Shown here piece by piece: positions 45,564-53,567 of a DNA stretch of 58,988 nt. Position numbers and translations under genes: made by a program. Source of the stretch: Lachnospiraceae bacterium (lineage in GTDB: Bacteria; Bacillota; Clostridia; Lachnospirales; Lachnospiraceae); assembly GCA_009911035.1 (NCBI GenBank), contig QXWO01000008.1, forward strand, positions 1 to 58,988, written 5' to 3'. The notes below the pieces were generated by a model. It had not been told where the DNA came from and did no database searches. It worked only from the letters and a program-made list of their open reading frames with translations. How positions within the stretch are numbered: the first letter of the stretch is position 1; each line of letters begins with the position of its first letter.

Positions 45564-47093
45564 TTATTCTCCGCCCAGATTTGCATAGTTATAATCCGAT
45601 AAATATATCTTATATTTGCCAAACTCTTCTGTTTTCCTTATAGTTCCTTCTTTTCCATCCATAAACTGCTTAAATTCTTCTTCCTCGGCAGACGTAATAA
45701 TGTAGGCAGTAACACATTCATATGGCTGGCTGGGAGGATACCACCAGGTGCTGCTCAGCCACCTGCACATGTCCATTCTGGATATAGACGACACTGCGGC
45801 CACTCTGACCCTTCCGTTAGATAAAGTTGTCATGGTATTGGCATTTTCAAAGTCTGCATATGCAGTATAAATACTATTTGCTTCCAGATATTGGACCACT
45901 TTATAGGCATCCGTCCGGGGCGGTTCTTCGCTTTGACAAACAGGCAGATATACCTGATAAATATTCACAAGAGAAAGAGCCAGTACCGCAATGCCCACAG
46001 CTATAGCAGCAAAATGAAGCTTCCTACAAACCAGCACTGTCGAAAACGCTATGGCATAAATCTGCATAAAATAGTACCTTGGAGTGCTCTCTACCGTTGT
46101 AAATGCAACCATAAAAGCAGTCACAACAGGCGATGCAAAAACCGTCAGATATGCCCATTCCACAGAGAGCACTTTTTTCTTCCGAAGAAGCCGCCACAAA
46201 ATATCCACGGCTGTATACACAGCCAGAACGCCAAGCACAAACATGCATATCTGACTTAAAACGTGGGATTCTCCAAATCCAAGAATCTTTCCCATATCCG
46301 GCAGAGCCACAGTAAAAAGTTTGGTAAACCCATTCCGGATATTGGTGGAAATCTCCTGCGACGCAGAGAAAGGGAAACGGCTTCCCGCAAAAGATATGGC
46401 AAGCAGCAGCAAAACCCATAAGCTGACAGCCTGGTCTGTCCAATCTGCTTTCTGTCTGTTGTAAAGCAGCCAGGCCCTCCTGACAGCCTCAATGCCAAAT
46501 AAAGGCCCATATAGAACAAGAATCCCTCTCATTCCTTGAAATCCCAGCAATAGCGCCGCCACACCCCCTGCAAGGAGCCACAAATATTTCACCTTTGCCG
46601 TATGGATCGTCTCTGTATAAATTCCCAGTGTAAAAAACAAAACCGCAGTCTGTATTGCATAATATCCGGCAAATACATACACCAGTTCCAAAAAAGTAAA
46701 GTTTACAGGAACCGCCAGACTTAAAAACACCATCATTAGACAGCCTGTCTCCTTTATCCCCGCTTTTTTACAAAAGAAAAGTATCGCCAAAGCAATCAGA
46801 ACCGTCATAAAACAGCAGCCAAGCCCCATAGCCAGCGTCATGTTCCCAGTCATGCCGTAAAAAAGTGCCGCAATATTGGGCGTGCTGATAATTCTTGCTT
46901 CTGTGGATGAATACCATGTGTCCGGCACTATTTCTTTACTCTGCCATATCAGTTCTCCCAATATGGCCTCTGCTCCAATATCTGCATTCATTTTATAATT
47001 ATAATGAAAAAGATTCGTATAAAAGATCAGCAGGATAAAAACCAGCACGGCCGCAATTAACGCAATTTTTAAAGCCCTTTCTTTCTTTTCCAT
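45564..47093 (-). CDS. GT-C-like membrane protein with C-terminal outer domain
   Basis: This 509-residue protein has about eleven membrane helices and a soluble C-terminal part (~395-509) containing DAYKVVQYLEANS and YADFENANTM. The first outer loop holds KMNADIGAEAILGE (~34-47), a GT-C-like acidic loop. It is probably a glycosyltransferase using a lipid-linked sugar, perhaps the branched CDP-derived sugar made by the adjacent genes. Its ATG at 47093 overlaps the stop of the upstream gene, with GGAGG 4 bases before; a GTG one codon earlier is also possible. Confidence 0.65.
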   Translation of the reverse strand: MEKKERALKIALIAAVLVFILLIFYTNLFHYNYKMNADIGAEAILGELIWQSKEIVPDTWYSSTEARIISTPNIAALFYGMTGNMTLAMGLGCCFMTVLIALAILFFCKKAGIKETGCLMMVFLSLAVPVNFTFLELVYVFAGYYAIQTAVLFFTLGIYTETIHTAKVKYLWLLAGGVAALLLGFQGMRGILVLYGPLFGIEAVRRAWLLYNRQKADWTDQAVSLWVLLLLAISFAGSRFPFSASQEISTNIRNGFTKLFTVALPDMGKILGFGESHVLSQICMFVLGVLAVYTAVDILWRLLRKKKVLSVEWAYLTVFASPVVTAFMVAFTTVESTPRYYFMQIYAIAFSTVLVCRKLHFAAIAVGIAVLALSLVNIYQVYLPVCQSEEPPRTDAYKVVQYLEANSIYTAYADFENANTMTTLSNGRVRVAAVSSISRMDMCRWLSSTWWYPPSQPYECVTAYIITSAEEEEFKQFMDGKEGTIRKTEEFGKYKIYLSDYNYANLGGE

Positions 47094-48343
47094 CACGCCT
47101 CCACCACAAGTTTGTCCTTATTTTCCTCCATAAGCTGTTTCATTAATACAAAAGCATAAGAGACATATACGATGAAGTTTACCACCGAAAGTACACTCAT
47201 ATTTATAGCGCTTCCATGCAGATAAAAACCATATGTCATAAAAGAAATTCCATGTAAAAGAATCAGCAGGGACAACGTTTTTTTATTATAAAACAAGATT
47301 AAAATGCCCATTATTTCATAAACATATCCATACCTCTCATGCATCGATGGCAGGAAAAGGACACATGTGTAAACCAGAATAAACGCCATGTAAAGCATGT
47401 TTCTGTTTCTTAAATTTATCCGGCTGACGATCCAGCTAATCATCCAGCCTGCAAGCACACATGCTGTAAACAGGATTGCCGCGTCTTTATAGAACTCATA
47501 CCCTTCCTCTATAACTTCATTATTTAATATATACCAAAAACTTGGGTAATTCATGCTCATAGCCCCATATTCACTAGTCTGGTCCAAATATAAAGAAAAT
47601 ATTTCCATAACTCCACGCCCCAAAATAAGGCAAGGAATATTGACAATACACATGGATACTGGGATGATGAGAAAATAAATAATAGAAAAATTTTTCTTTG
47701 CAAAATATACAAACAAAAAAAATGGCAATAAAAAGACTGCCTGAAGCTTAAATGCTACTGCAATACCATAGAAAATAAAAGACTTTGCATATTTTTCTTT
47801 ACAGAATAACAAAAATGAAATAAAAATAAAAAATGCATAAATAGCATCACACTGGGCCCACAGCGCCGAATTAATAAATACAATAGGTGATAAAACAATC
47901 AGACCGTATACAATAACAGCCTTCCATTTCTCTTTTTCCAAAGTTAAATTTTCCGAAAAGAATTCTTCCCGAGAGATACTCCCCACGGATTCCTTCTTAG
48001 AAAAATCATATATAAGCCATGCGGCCACCAATGCCAGCAGATAGTCAAACACACAGCTTAATATTTTATAAGCATACAAGGGTTTTATTGGCAAATAAGT
48101 CATTACCGCAATCAGGAACTGGTATAACATATTGTATGTTCCTACCTGCTCACCAACCCCCTGAAAACCTCCTGCCCCTTTAATCTGTTCATACCATGGC
48201 AGTAAATCACATGCTGCATCCCCGCTCACAAACCTCCGAAGAGAAGCCCGTATAAGAAATCCCGCCAGCGTAATCCCTATAAAAACAATTATCCGCAAAT
48301 GCTTTTCGATATAATTTAGCAAATCTTTTTCAAATTTGAACAT
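47093..48343 (-). CDS. GT-C mannosyltransferase-like membrane protein
   Basis: This 416-residue protein has ten or so membrane helices. The first outer loop has RFVSGDAACDLLPWYEQIK (~37-55) with the Asp pair of GT-C enzymes. NSALWAQCDAIYAFFIF (~155-172) and a later LPSMHERYGY resemble ALG/PIG-type mannosyltransferases. It probably transfers a hexose from polyprenyl phosphate on the outer face. GGAGGAAAGGT precedes the ATG at 48343. It is coupled to the next GT-C gene. Base composition looks more AT-rich than the CDP-sugar genes downstream. Confidence 0.7.
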   Translation of the reverse strand: MFKFEKDLLNYIEKHLRIIVFIGITLAGFLIRASLRRFVSGDAACDLLPWYEQIKGAGGFQGVGEQVGTYNMLYQFLIAVMTYLPIKPLYAYKILSCVFDYLLALVAAWLIYDFSKKESVGSISREEFFSENLTLEKEKWKAVIVYGLIVLSPIVFINSALWAQCDAIYAFFIFISFLLFCKEKYAKSFIFYGIAVAFKLQAVFLLPFFLFVYFAKKNFSIIYFLIIPVSMCIVNIPCLILGRGVMEIFSLYLDQTSEYGAMSMNYPSFWYILNNEVIEEGYEFYKDAAILFTACVLAGWMISWIVSRINLRNRNMLYMAFILVYTCVLFLPSMHERYGYVYEIMGILILFYNKKTLSLLILLHGISFMTYGFYLHGSAINMSVLSVVNFIVYVSYAFVLMKQLMEENKDKLVVEA

Positions 48344-48436
48344 ACCTTTCCTCCATACTGTCTGCTCTAAAATTATTTTATATTATACCTTATATTCCCT
48401 TTTCTGCAAATAACTATTTTATAGGTATAAACCAAC

Positions 48437-48503
48437 TCTGTCACGCTTGGCGGACCAGCTTATTGTAACAAACACAGCCTCCATAGCGGGCAGCTTATTG
48501 TAA
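48437..48503 (+). repeat. Dispersed hairpin repeat, copy C plus a partial copy D
   Basis: 48437-48468 is a full copy of the element seen at 3191 and 27262. 48486-48503 repeats only its last part, AGCTTATTGTAA with GCGGG before it. It sits in the 240-base gap between two leftward genes. Confidence 0.6.
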
Positions 48504-48512
48504 GTCAAAATA

Positions 48513-48543
48513 CCGGGGAAAAGGCATATCTCCTTTTCCCCGG
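48513..48543 (-). terminator. Terminator of the secreted-protein gene
   Basis: CCGGGGAAAAGG and CCTTTTCCCCGG form a perfect 12-bp stem around a 7-base loop, about 40 bases past the stop codon at 48584. The T tract on the leftward side (TATTTTG) is short. Confidence 0.65.
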
Positions 48544-48583
48544 CATAACGCGTCTCTCACGTTCTCAATTTTGAATATAGAAA

Positions 48584-49531
48584 TTATTCACCCAGCACAC
48601 TTCCGCCAAATATTCCATCCAGATACCGGAATCCGCAAAAGCCATTTTCATCTGCAAGTCCTCTTACATCCGCGCCTGCCGGAATCGTGACCGTGCAGTC
48701 TTTCCCCTCATACCTGTAGTTTACCGTCACAGAAACGTCCGGCCGCAGAGCCATGACTTCCAGTACCTTCCGGTCGAAGCTGACCCACAGACGGGTGGTT
48801 ATGACCACTTCCCCCGACTGCGCACTTTGAATGGTTTCTGCAGTCTCCTTAAGAAACACTGCGTAAGCAGTATTAGGTACATCAGAATAGGATAAAATCC
48901 CTCCGCATATTCCGCACTCTCCTGCCAGCAGCGCATCATGTTCCGCATCCGCTTCTTTTACCACATCGTAGGTTATATCGTCATGGCTACATCCATAATC
49001 ATGACTCCCCGGCCTTTCATCCCCGCCTTCATCCTCCGGCACCGGCGCAGGTTCCTCATAAAGGGAGATCACATAATCATCCCCCTGCCGGATGACATCA
49101 TATAAGGCGGAATTTTTAAACTGGATTTCAGGCGGATTGACGCCGTCGTCCTTTTGTATTGCAAGTGTCACCTTATAAATCCCTGACTCCACATGACATC
49201 CTTCGGTGCTCATGGTTCCCGCGCCGCCGTCCGCCCCTGCAATGGGCATATCCTTTCCGGACACCGTCCCAACCGTCTGGTCCGGATTCACCACATTCAA
49301 ATATAGTTCCATGGAATAACCGCTGTCGCTGTCATAACCGTCAAACTCACATTCAGCACTGACGCCGTCCCCGGATGCCGTAACCCTTAAATCTAAAATA
49401 GATGGTTCCCCTGCTGCCAAAACCTCCACCGCTTCTGCCGGATGTAGGAAGACGCCCAGCGCAACTCCCATCACTGCGCAGCCCTTAAGGAATGCTCCTG
49501 CCACATTTCTGTAAAAATATTTATCAGCCAT
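48584..49531 (-). CDS. Secreted protein of unknown function with a Cys/His cluster
   Basis: This 315-residue protein has a signal peptide (hydrophobic ~12-30, possible cleavage after LAA near 38-40). A beta-rich domain (~43-150) precedes a Pro/Glu/Gly linker (~155-175). A segment with CSHDD, a later His, and CGICG (~177-210) could bind zinc, and a C-terminal domain ends in GGSVLGE. No wall-anchor motif is visible. I do not recognise the family. It is translated from a very strong AAAAGGAGG site 8 bases before the ATG, which an upstream inverted repeat could mask. The gene upstream is a LytTR response regulator. Confidence 0.7.
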   Translation of the reverse strand: MADKYFYRNVAGAFLKGCAVMGVALGVFLHPAEAVEVLAAGEPSILDLRVTASGDGVSAECEFDGYDSDSGYSMELYLNVVNPDQTVGTVSGKDMPIAGADGGAGTMSTEGCHVESGIYKVTLAIQKDDGVNPPEIQFKNSALYDVIRQGDDYVISLYEEPAPVPEDEGGDERPGSHDYGCSHDDITYDVVKEADAEHDALLAGECGICGGILSYSDVPNTAYAVFLKETAETIQSAQSGEVVITTRLWVSFDRKVLEVMALRPDVSVTVNYRYEGKDCTVTIPAGADVRGLADENGFCGFRYLDGIFGGSVLGE

Positions 49532-49535
49532 AAAA

Positions 49536-49642
49536 AGACCTCCTTTTGTAAAAGTTAATTTTTGTGTTCATCAGGCCCGATGCATCTTTATTATCTGACA
49601 AATAAGGCGCAAATAACCACACATGTAACAAAAAGGAGGTCT
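49536..49642 (-). promoter_or_regulatory. Inverted repeat that could mask the RBS of the secreted-protein gene
   Basis: In the leftward transcript AGACCTCCTTTT (49642 to 49631) is a perfect 12-base complement of AAAAGGAGGTCT (49547 to 49536), which contains the ribosome binding site of the gene starting at 49531. The ~83-base segment between them could hold a sensor or an alternative partner. No known riboswitch class was recognised. Confidence 0.5.
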
Positions 49643-49684
49643 GCATGTAAGTATTGGTATTTTCCCATGCTGTAACTATTTATT

Positions 49685-50410
49685 TTACGATTCTTTTAAT
49701 GCTTCCAGAAATTTCTTCTTGAAGGTGATCCCAATTTCAATCTGCCCATAATCATCTTTCAGCCGTATATAACGGTTTACTGTATCAATCATATCTATGT
49801 AGTCTTTATTAACGATCAAATGCCGGCTGCATTGTATAAAGCGGTCAGAGCTTAGTTCCTCAAGAATATTCTTACAAGGCTTATACTGTAGCTTAAGTCT
49901 GTCGTTATTCAGATAAACCGTCTGGCCGCTTCTCACATTTTCAATATAAACTACGTCATTGACATTCCTTTTATAAATAATCCCGTCTTTCCGGAAGTAA
50001 ACATCATGGGGCCTGTCCTTTAGCTGCGGAACCCGCAGGGCCTCCCTTATGACTTTGAAAGCCTTGTCCGCATTGTACGGCTTTTCAAGATAATAGTAAC
50101 AGTGCAGGTCACTGTAGGCAAACAGCCTGACATCCTCCAGCCCGGTGATAAAAATCATTGGTGTATATTTGTATTCTTCCATCCTGCGCACCCGGTCTGC
50201 AAACCGCATGCCTGAAACGTCCCCCGGCATCTTTGAATCCAGAACCACGTCTATCAGGAAAAGGCTTATCCTATTTTTCATTGTATAAGCATATGCCTCA
50301 TCCTGATTAGATGCTTTATACACCGTGATTTCCATATCAATCTCTTTTAAAATTTTTGTCAGCATCTCCATATGCACGACATTATCTTCCACTATTAAAA
50401 CAGACCTCAT
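49685..50410 (-). CDS. LytTR-family response regulator
   Basis: This 241-residue protein has a receiver domain (1-~125) with the acidic pocket ED at 8-9, phospho-acceptor Asp54, and Lys in LEKPYN. A LytTR DNA-binding domain (~138-241) shows YIENVRSGQTVYLNN and FIQCSRHLIVNKDYI. This class controls surface, adhesion and peptide-signal genes. No histidine kinase gene adjoins, so its partner is elsewhere. AAAGGGGA precedes the ATG at 50410. It lies 153 bases before the secreted-protein gene and may regulate that gene or the locus (inference). Confidence 0.88.
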   Translation of the reverse strand: MRSVLIVEDNVVHMEMLTKILKEIDMEITVYKASNQDEAYAYTMKNRISLFLIDVVLDSKMPGDVSGMRFADRVRRMEEYKYTPMIFITGLEDVRLFAYSDLHCYYYLEKPYNADKAFKVIREALRVPQLKDRPHDVYFRKDGIIYKRNVNDVVYIENVRSGQTVYLNNDRLKLQYKPCKNILEELSSDRFIQCSRHLIVNKDYIDMIDTVNRYIRLKDDYGQIEIGITFKKKFLEALKES

Positions 50411-50444
50411 TGTAAAATTCCCCTTTCTCTTTTGTAGTTGCCTG

Positions 50445-51386
50445 TTAAAACTCTATCTCATGCAGATACCTTTGCAGCGCATCCTGCCATACCGGAAGCG
50501 GTTCAAACCCGTTTGCTGCCAGCTTGCTCTTATCCAGTCTGGAATTAAAAGGCCTTTTCGCCTTGGAAGCACCGTATTCTGCCGTTGTAACAGGAATTAC
50601 TTTCAGCCTGTCCGGACTGTATTGTGTATGCCCCATTTCCACCGCCTGCCTGAAAATCTCTACAGTAAAGTCATACCAGCTGATATAGCCCCCTTCATTG
50701 GTTGCATGATAATAGCCGTATTTATCCGTTTCTAGCATATCCACCAGAAGTCTTGCAAGATCATACGTGTAAGTAGGTGTTCCTATCTGATCACTGACCA
50801 CCCTGATCTGGTCATGGGTTTTTCCAAGGTTCAGCATAGTCTTTATGAAATTCTTCCCGTTTACGCCAAATACCCACGCAATACGGACAATGAAATATTT
50901 TTCCAGGCTTCCGGCTACCGCCAGTTCCCCCTCCAGCTTTGTCTCTCCGTAAACACTTAGCGGATTATACTCCCTGCAGTCAGGCTCCCAAGCTTTAGTT
51001 CCCTGCCCGTCAAATACATAGTCAGTTGAAATATACACCATTTTACAGTCGATTTCCTTACAGGCAAGGGCAATATTGGCTGTGCCCACCGCATTCACCA
51101 TACGCACCTTTTCCACCTTATCGCTGTCCTCTGCCAGTTCTACCGCCGTCCACGCTGCACAGTGAACCACCACATCCGGCTTTTCCTTTGAGATGACATT
51201 TCTGACACTTTCCTTATCCGTGATGTCCAACTGAATATAAGGCATCTTCGTAACAGCCGTTTCGTCCATAATGCCGCTGTACTGGGTCGCAATGTCCGAG
51301 CCAATTCCCTCATAATTTCTGTCTGCCAGCTCATTCATTACATCGTGGCCAAGCTGGCCTGCCACACCTGTTACTAATACTTTCAT
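50445..51386 (-). CDS. RmlD-like dTDP-4-dehydrorhamnose reductase family protein
   Basis: This 313-residue SDR has TGVAGQLGHDVMNEL (6-20), STDYVFDG, and the catalytic Tyr-x3-Lys in SVYGETKLEGE, followed by QIGTPTYTYDLA as in RmlD. The classic role is reduction of dTDP-4-keto-L-rhamnose, but rmlA, rmlB and rmlC are not in the window. They may be elsewhere in the genome, or this reductase may act on another ketosugar such as the CDP-linked product of the rfb block (inference). GAGG precedes the ATG at 51386. The next 200 bases upstream (51387-51593) are AT-rich with no gene. Confidence 0.82.
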   Translation of the reverse strand: MKVLVTGVAGQLGHDVMNELADRNYEGIGSDIATQYSGIMDETAVTKMPYIQLDITDKESVRNVISKEKPDVVVHCAAWTAVELAEDSDKVEKVRMVNAVGTANIALACKEIDCKMVYISTDYVFDGQGTKAWEPDCREYNPLSVYGETKLEGELAVAGSLEKYFIVRIAWVFGVNGKNFIKTMLNLGKTHDQIRVVSDQIGTPTYTYDLARLLVDMLETDKYGYYHATNEGGYISWYDFTVEIFRQAVEMGHTQYSPDRLKVIPVTTAEYGASKAKRPFNSRLDKSKLAANGFEPLPVWQDALQRYLHEIEF

Positions 51387-51593
51387 TTCTCTTTAACCTC
51401 TTTTCATTCCTTCTATTGATCCTATTATCAATAATACCATTATAAATAATAATAGCATTAATGATAGTATAAACATAGTGTTAGTATTTACTATATTATT
51501 CCCTTATAAGGTATATCTGGTCATTAGGAATTCTGGCAGTTGCCCTGTACGGTCTGACCGCCAAAGCCTGCCTTCCGCTGCCGTTTCATTATC

Positions 51594-52638
51594 TTATGTT
51601 GCTGTGTCTGCTACTGCCCCGGTGCCTTTTTCTGTCACAGCCTCTGCTTTAGGCCCGCCTGCTTTTGCGTCCTCCGGCTTATCTGCTTTTTGTTCTCCAC
51701 CTGCACTCTGGCTTTCACTTTCTGCTTCCACCGCTTTTTCCTGCGCTTTTTGTATCTCAACCCTGCACACGGAAAGTCCTAAAATTCCAGCCAGCAAAAT
51801 CGCCAGCAGGATAATCCCCTTTCTGAAACGCTCTCTTTTCACAAAAAAGAACGGATACACGGCCATAATAAAAACTGCCAGCGAAAATGAAGTGAAAAAT
51901 CCTGCATATTTCGATTCCATCACCATATTCAGTACCGTCAAAAGCACCGGCAAAATAAACAATACCCCCAGCACCGCCAACAGCAAACCGCACACATCTT
52001 TCCGGCCATCCATCTTTTGTCTCAAAACCAATAAAACGCCTTTCAATGACCCAGCCAATTAAAAGCCCCATTCCTGCTCCTGCGTTGGAAAGACACCTGG
52101 CCTTTAACATGGGAAGAAAACATAACAGGCACAAAACTCCCGCCACAATAATATCCCGGTTATCTCCTTCATCCACCCAGCGCAGCGCCCGGCCGGACAC
52201 AAAAATAATCACTATCCCCAAAGCAAGAGCAGCCAGCACATCCTGCGGCGTGTGTACCCCCAGATAATTTCTCGAAAAGGCAATCACTGCCAGAATTACC
52301 CAGCACACAATGGAAACCGCTCTCTCCTTTTTCTCCCATAAAGAATGTCCCAGCGCGCCCCATACTGCTGCTGCCCTCTGGGTATGGCCGCTTGGGAATG
52401 AATACCCGCCTGCACCGGCCAGCGCCTGCTGCACTGGTATAATCCTATCATCCCTGATCCATGGACGGTCAATTCTACATTTCCATTTGATGAACTGGTT
52501 CCACGTACATGCAACTGATACATTCAGCGCCATCATCTGACCTGCATGCTTATCTACACACCAATAAATAAATGCCAGCACCAGCCAGGTAATAATCTGC
52601 TCGCCAAAAATTGTTGCCCGGAGCATGAATGTATCCAT
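51594..52638 (-). pseudogene. PAP2-family phosphatase, frameshifted in a run of five G
   Basis: The first frame has an intact PAP2 active site: KWKCRIDRPW (51-60), SFPSGH (80-85), and SRNYLGVHTPQDV (122-134) between membrane helices. After FAVGGAG it loses membrane character. In the +1 frame a hydrophobic continuation begins at the same point (VLFILPVLLTVLNMV) and runs to a stop at 51594 with a Glu/Ala/Lys-rich tail. Dropping one G from the run at 51965-51969 joins the two into a ~347-residue protein. Lipid-phosphate (for example undecaprenyl-pyrophosphate) phosphatase is the expected role. The first frame alone would end at 51757. The start is uncertain; I use ATG 52638, just past the upstream terminator. 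Confidence 0.75.
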
Positions 52639-52651
52639 TACACACAAACAA

Positions 52652-52679
52652 ATAGCGGCTGCAAAACTGCTGCCGCTAT
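52652..52679 (-). terminator. Terminator of the XRE-LytTR pair
   Basis: ATAGCGGC and GCCGCTAT form a perfect 8-bp stem, followed leftwards by TTGTTTG. It lies about 40 bases past the stop of the LytTR gene and just before the PAP2 start. Confidence 0.6.
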
Positions 52680-52720
52680 CTATTTTATATTTTTTTCTAT
52701 TTTTCGTCCACAATATTTTT

Positions 52721-53146
52721 CTATTCTTTTTTTGCTTCTTTTTGAAATACCTTCAGCTCCTCAAATACCTTTTTCTGATACTTAGGACTAATCTTAAACG
52801 TAACATTTCCTTTTAAAACAACCTGCTTCTTATCCATCCCCAAAATGTAGCGCCCATTCACAAGATAACTAACCTGAATCCTTAAGAAGCCATGTTTTTC
52901 AAAAAGTTCTGCTATCCTATCCAGCCTGCCCCGGATTACTTTCTCCTTCCCCCGCCGCATAATCAGCTTTACATTATCATAATCCCCCTGCAAATATAAA
53001 ATATCTGCGGCTTTAAAAAAATAAATATTTCTTCCTTCGGGAACCATTATTTGAACAGGTGCTGAGGGAATCCTGCTCTTATATGCCAACAGGGCTCTTT
53101 TCATCTCATCCTCAATTTTCATCTCTCTGTCTCGTTCCACAGTCAC
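52721..53146 (-). CDS. LytTR DNA-binding domain protein
   Basis: This 141-residue protein consists mainly of one LytTR domain (~35-130: IYFFKAADILYLQGDYDNVKL, FLRIQVSYLVNGRYI) with a short helical N-terminus and no receiver domain. It should bind DNA as a transcription regulator. A GTG at 53146 overlaps the stop of the XRE gene by 4 bases, suggesting coupling; an ATG at 53122 is an alternative start, and neither has a strong RBS. It probably works with the XRE repressor and could act on the divergent MBOAT/SGNH operon or on the locus. Confidence 0.75.
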   Translation of the reverse strand: MTVERDREMKIEDEMKRALLAYKSRIPSAPVQIMVPEGRNIYFFKAADILYLQGDYDNVKLIMRRGKEKVIRGRLDRIAELFEKHGFLRIQVSYLVNGRYILGMDKKQVVLKGNVTFKISPKYQKKVFEELKVFQKEAKKE

Positions 53147-53382
53147 TCATCGAACAAATCTTCAACTGACACTCGTAATATCTTCGCCATTGCCCGCAGT
53201 TCAAAATCCGTTACTGTACGCTCATGGCTTTCTATTCTTGAGATTGAGCCCCGGCAAATATAGACCGCATACGTTTCCAGTCTTTCAGACAGTTCTTTCT
53301 GGCTCATTTTCTGTTCCAGACGATATTTCTTTATTTTATCACCAACAATATTCTGCACATCGTAATCAACTATTCGCGCCAT
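53143..53382 (-). CDS. XRE-family HTH regulator
   Basis: This 79-residue protein has a helix-turn-helix of the Cro/XRE type (KIKKYRLEQKMSQKELSERL ... ICRGSISRIESHER ... LRAMAKILRVSVEDLF). It is too short for a sensor domain. I start at ATG 53382 (GGAGA 6 bases upstream). It is divergent from the third MBOAT/SGNH operon, and a palindrome at 53437-53455 between the two is the likely operator. It is co-transcribed with a LytTR protein. Confidence 0.85.
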   Translation of the reverse strand: MARIVDYDVQNIVGDKIKKYRLEQKMSQKELSERLETYAVYICRGSISRIESHERTVTDFELRAMAKILRVSVEDLFDE

Positions 53383-53436
53383 GACCATTCTCCACATTTA
53401 CTGACACGAATATTCTATTATATTACTGGGGAATCT

Positions 53437-53455
53437 ATGTCCTTTTACAGGACAT
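53437..53455. promoter_or_regulatory. Palindromic candidate operator for the XRE regulator
   Basis: ATGTCC and GGACAT are perfect inverted arms with a 7-base gap. The site sits where the -35 of the XRE gene should be (its -10 TATAAT is at 53417-53422, minus strand) and 20 bases from the -35 of the rightward MBOAT promoter. Confidence 0.45.
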
Positions 53456-53474
53456 TTTTTCAAATATTTGTAAC

Positions 53475-53502
53475 TAGACAAATTTCTCTAAAAGGATATA
53501 AT
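53475..53502 (+). promoter_or_regulatory. Promoter of the third MBOAT/SGNH operon
   Basis: TAGACA (53475-53480) and TATAAT (53497-53502) have a 16-base spacer, 65 bases upstream of the ATG at 53568. Confidence 0.6.
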
Positions 53503-53567
53503 AATGAACAGAAGTTGGATAAGATGGAATCTTCCCACCCTTTTCTTTGAAAGGAGCAACAGTATAT

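Noticed and set aside
49642-49650. AAAAGGAGGTCTGC followed by ATG TAA on the plus strand, a possible start-stop mini-ORF
   Set aside because: The perfect RBS-like sequence is explained as one arm of the inverted repeat acting in the leftward transcript; no plus-strand gene follows.
50445-51386. A complete dTDP-rhamnose pathway
   Set aside because: Only the RmlD-like reductase is present; no RmlA, RmlB or RmlC was found in the window.
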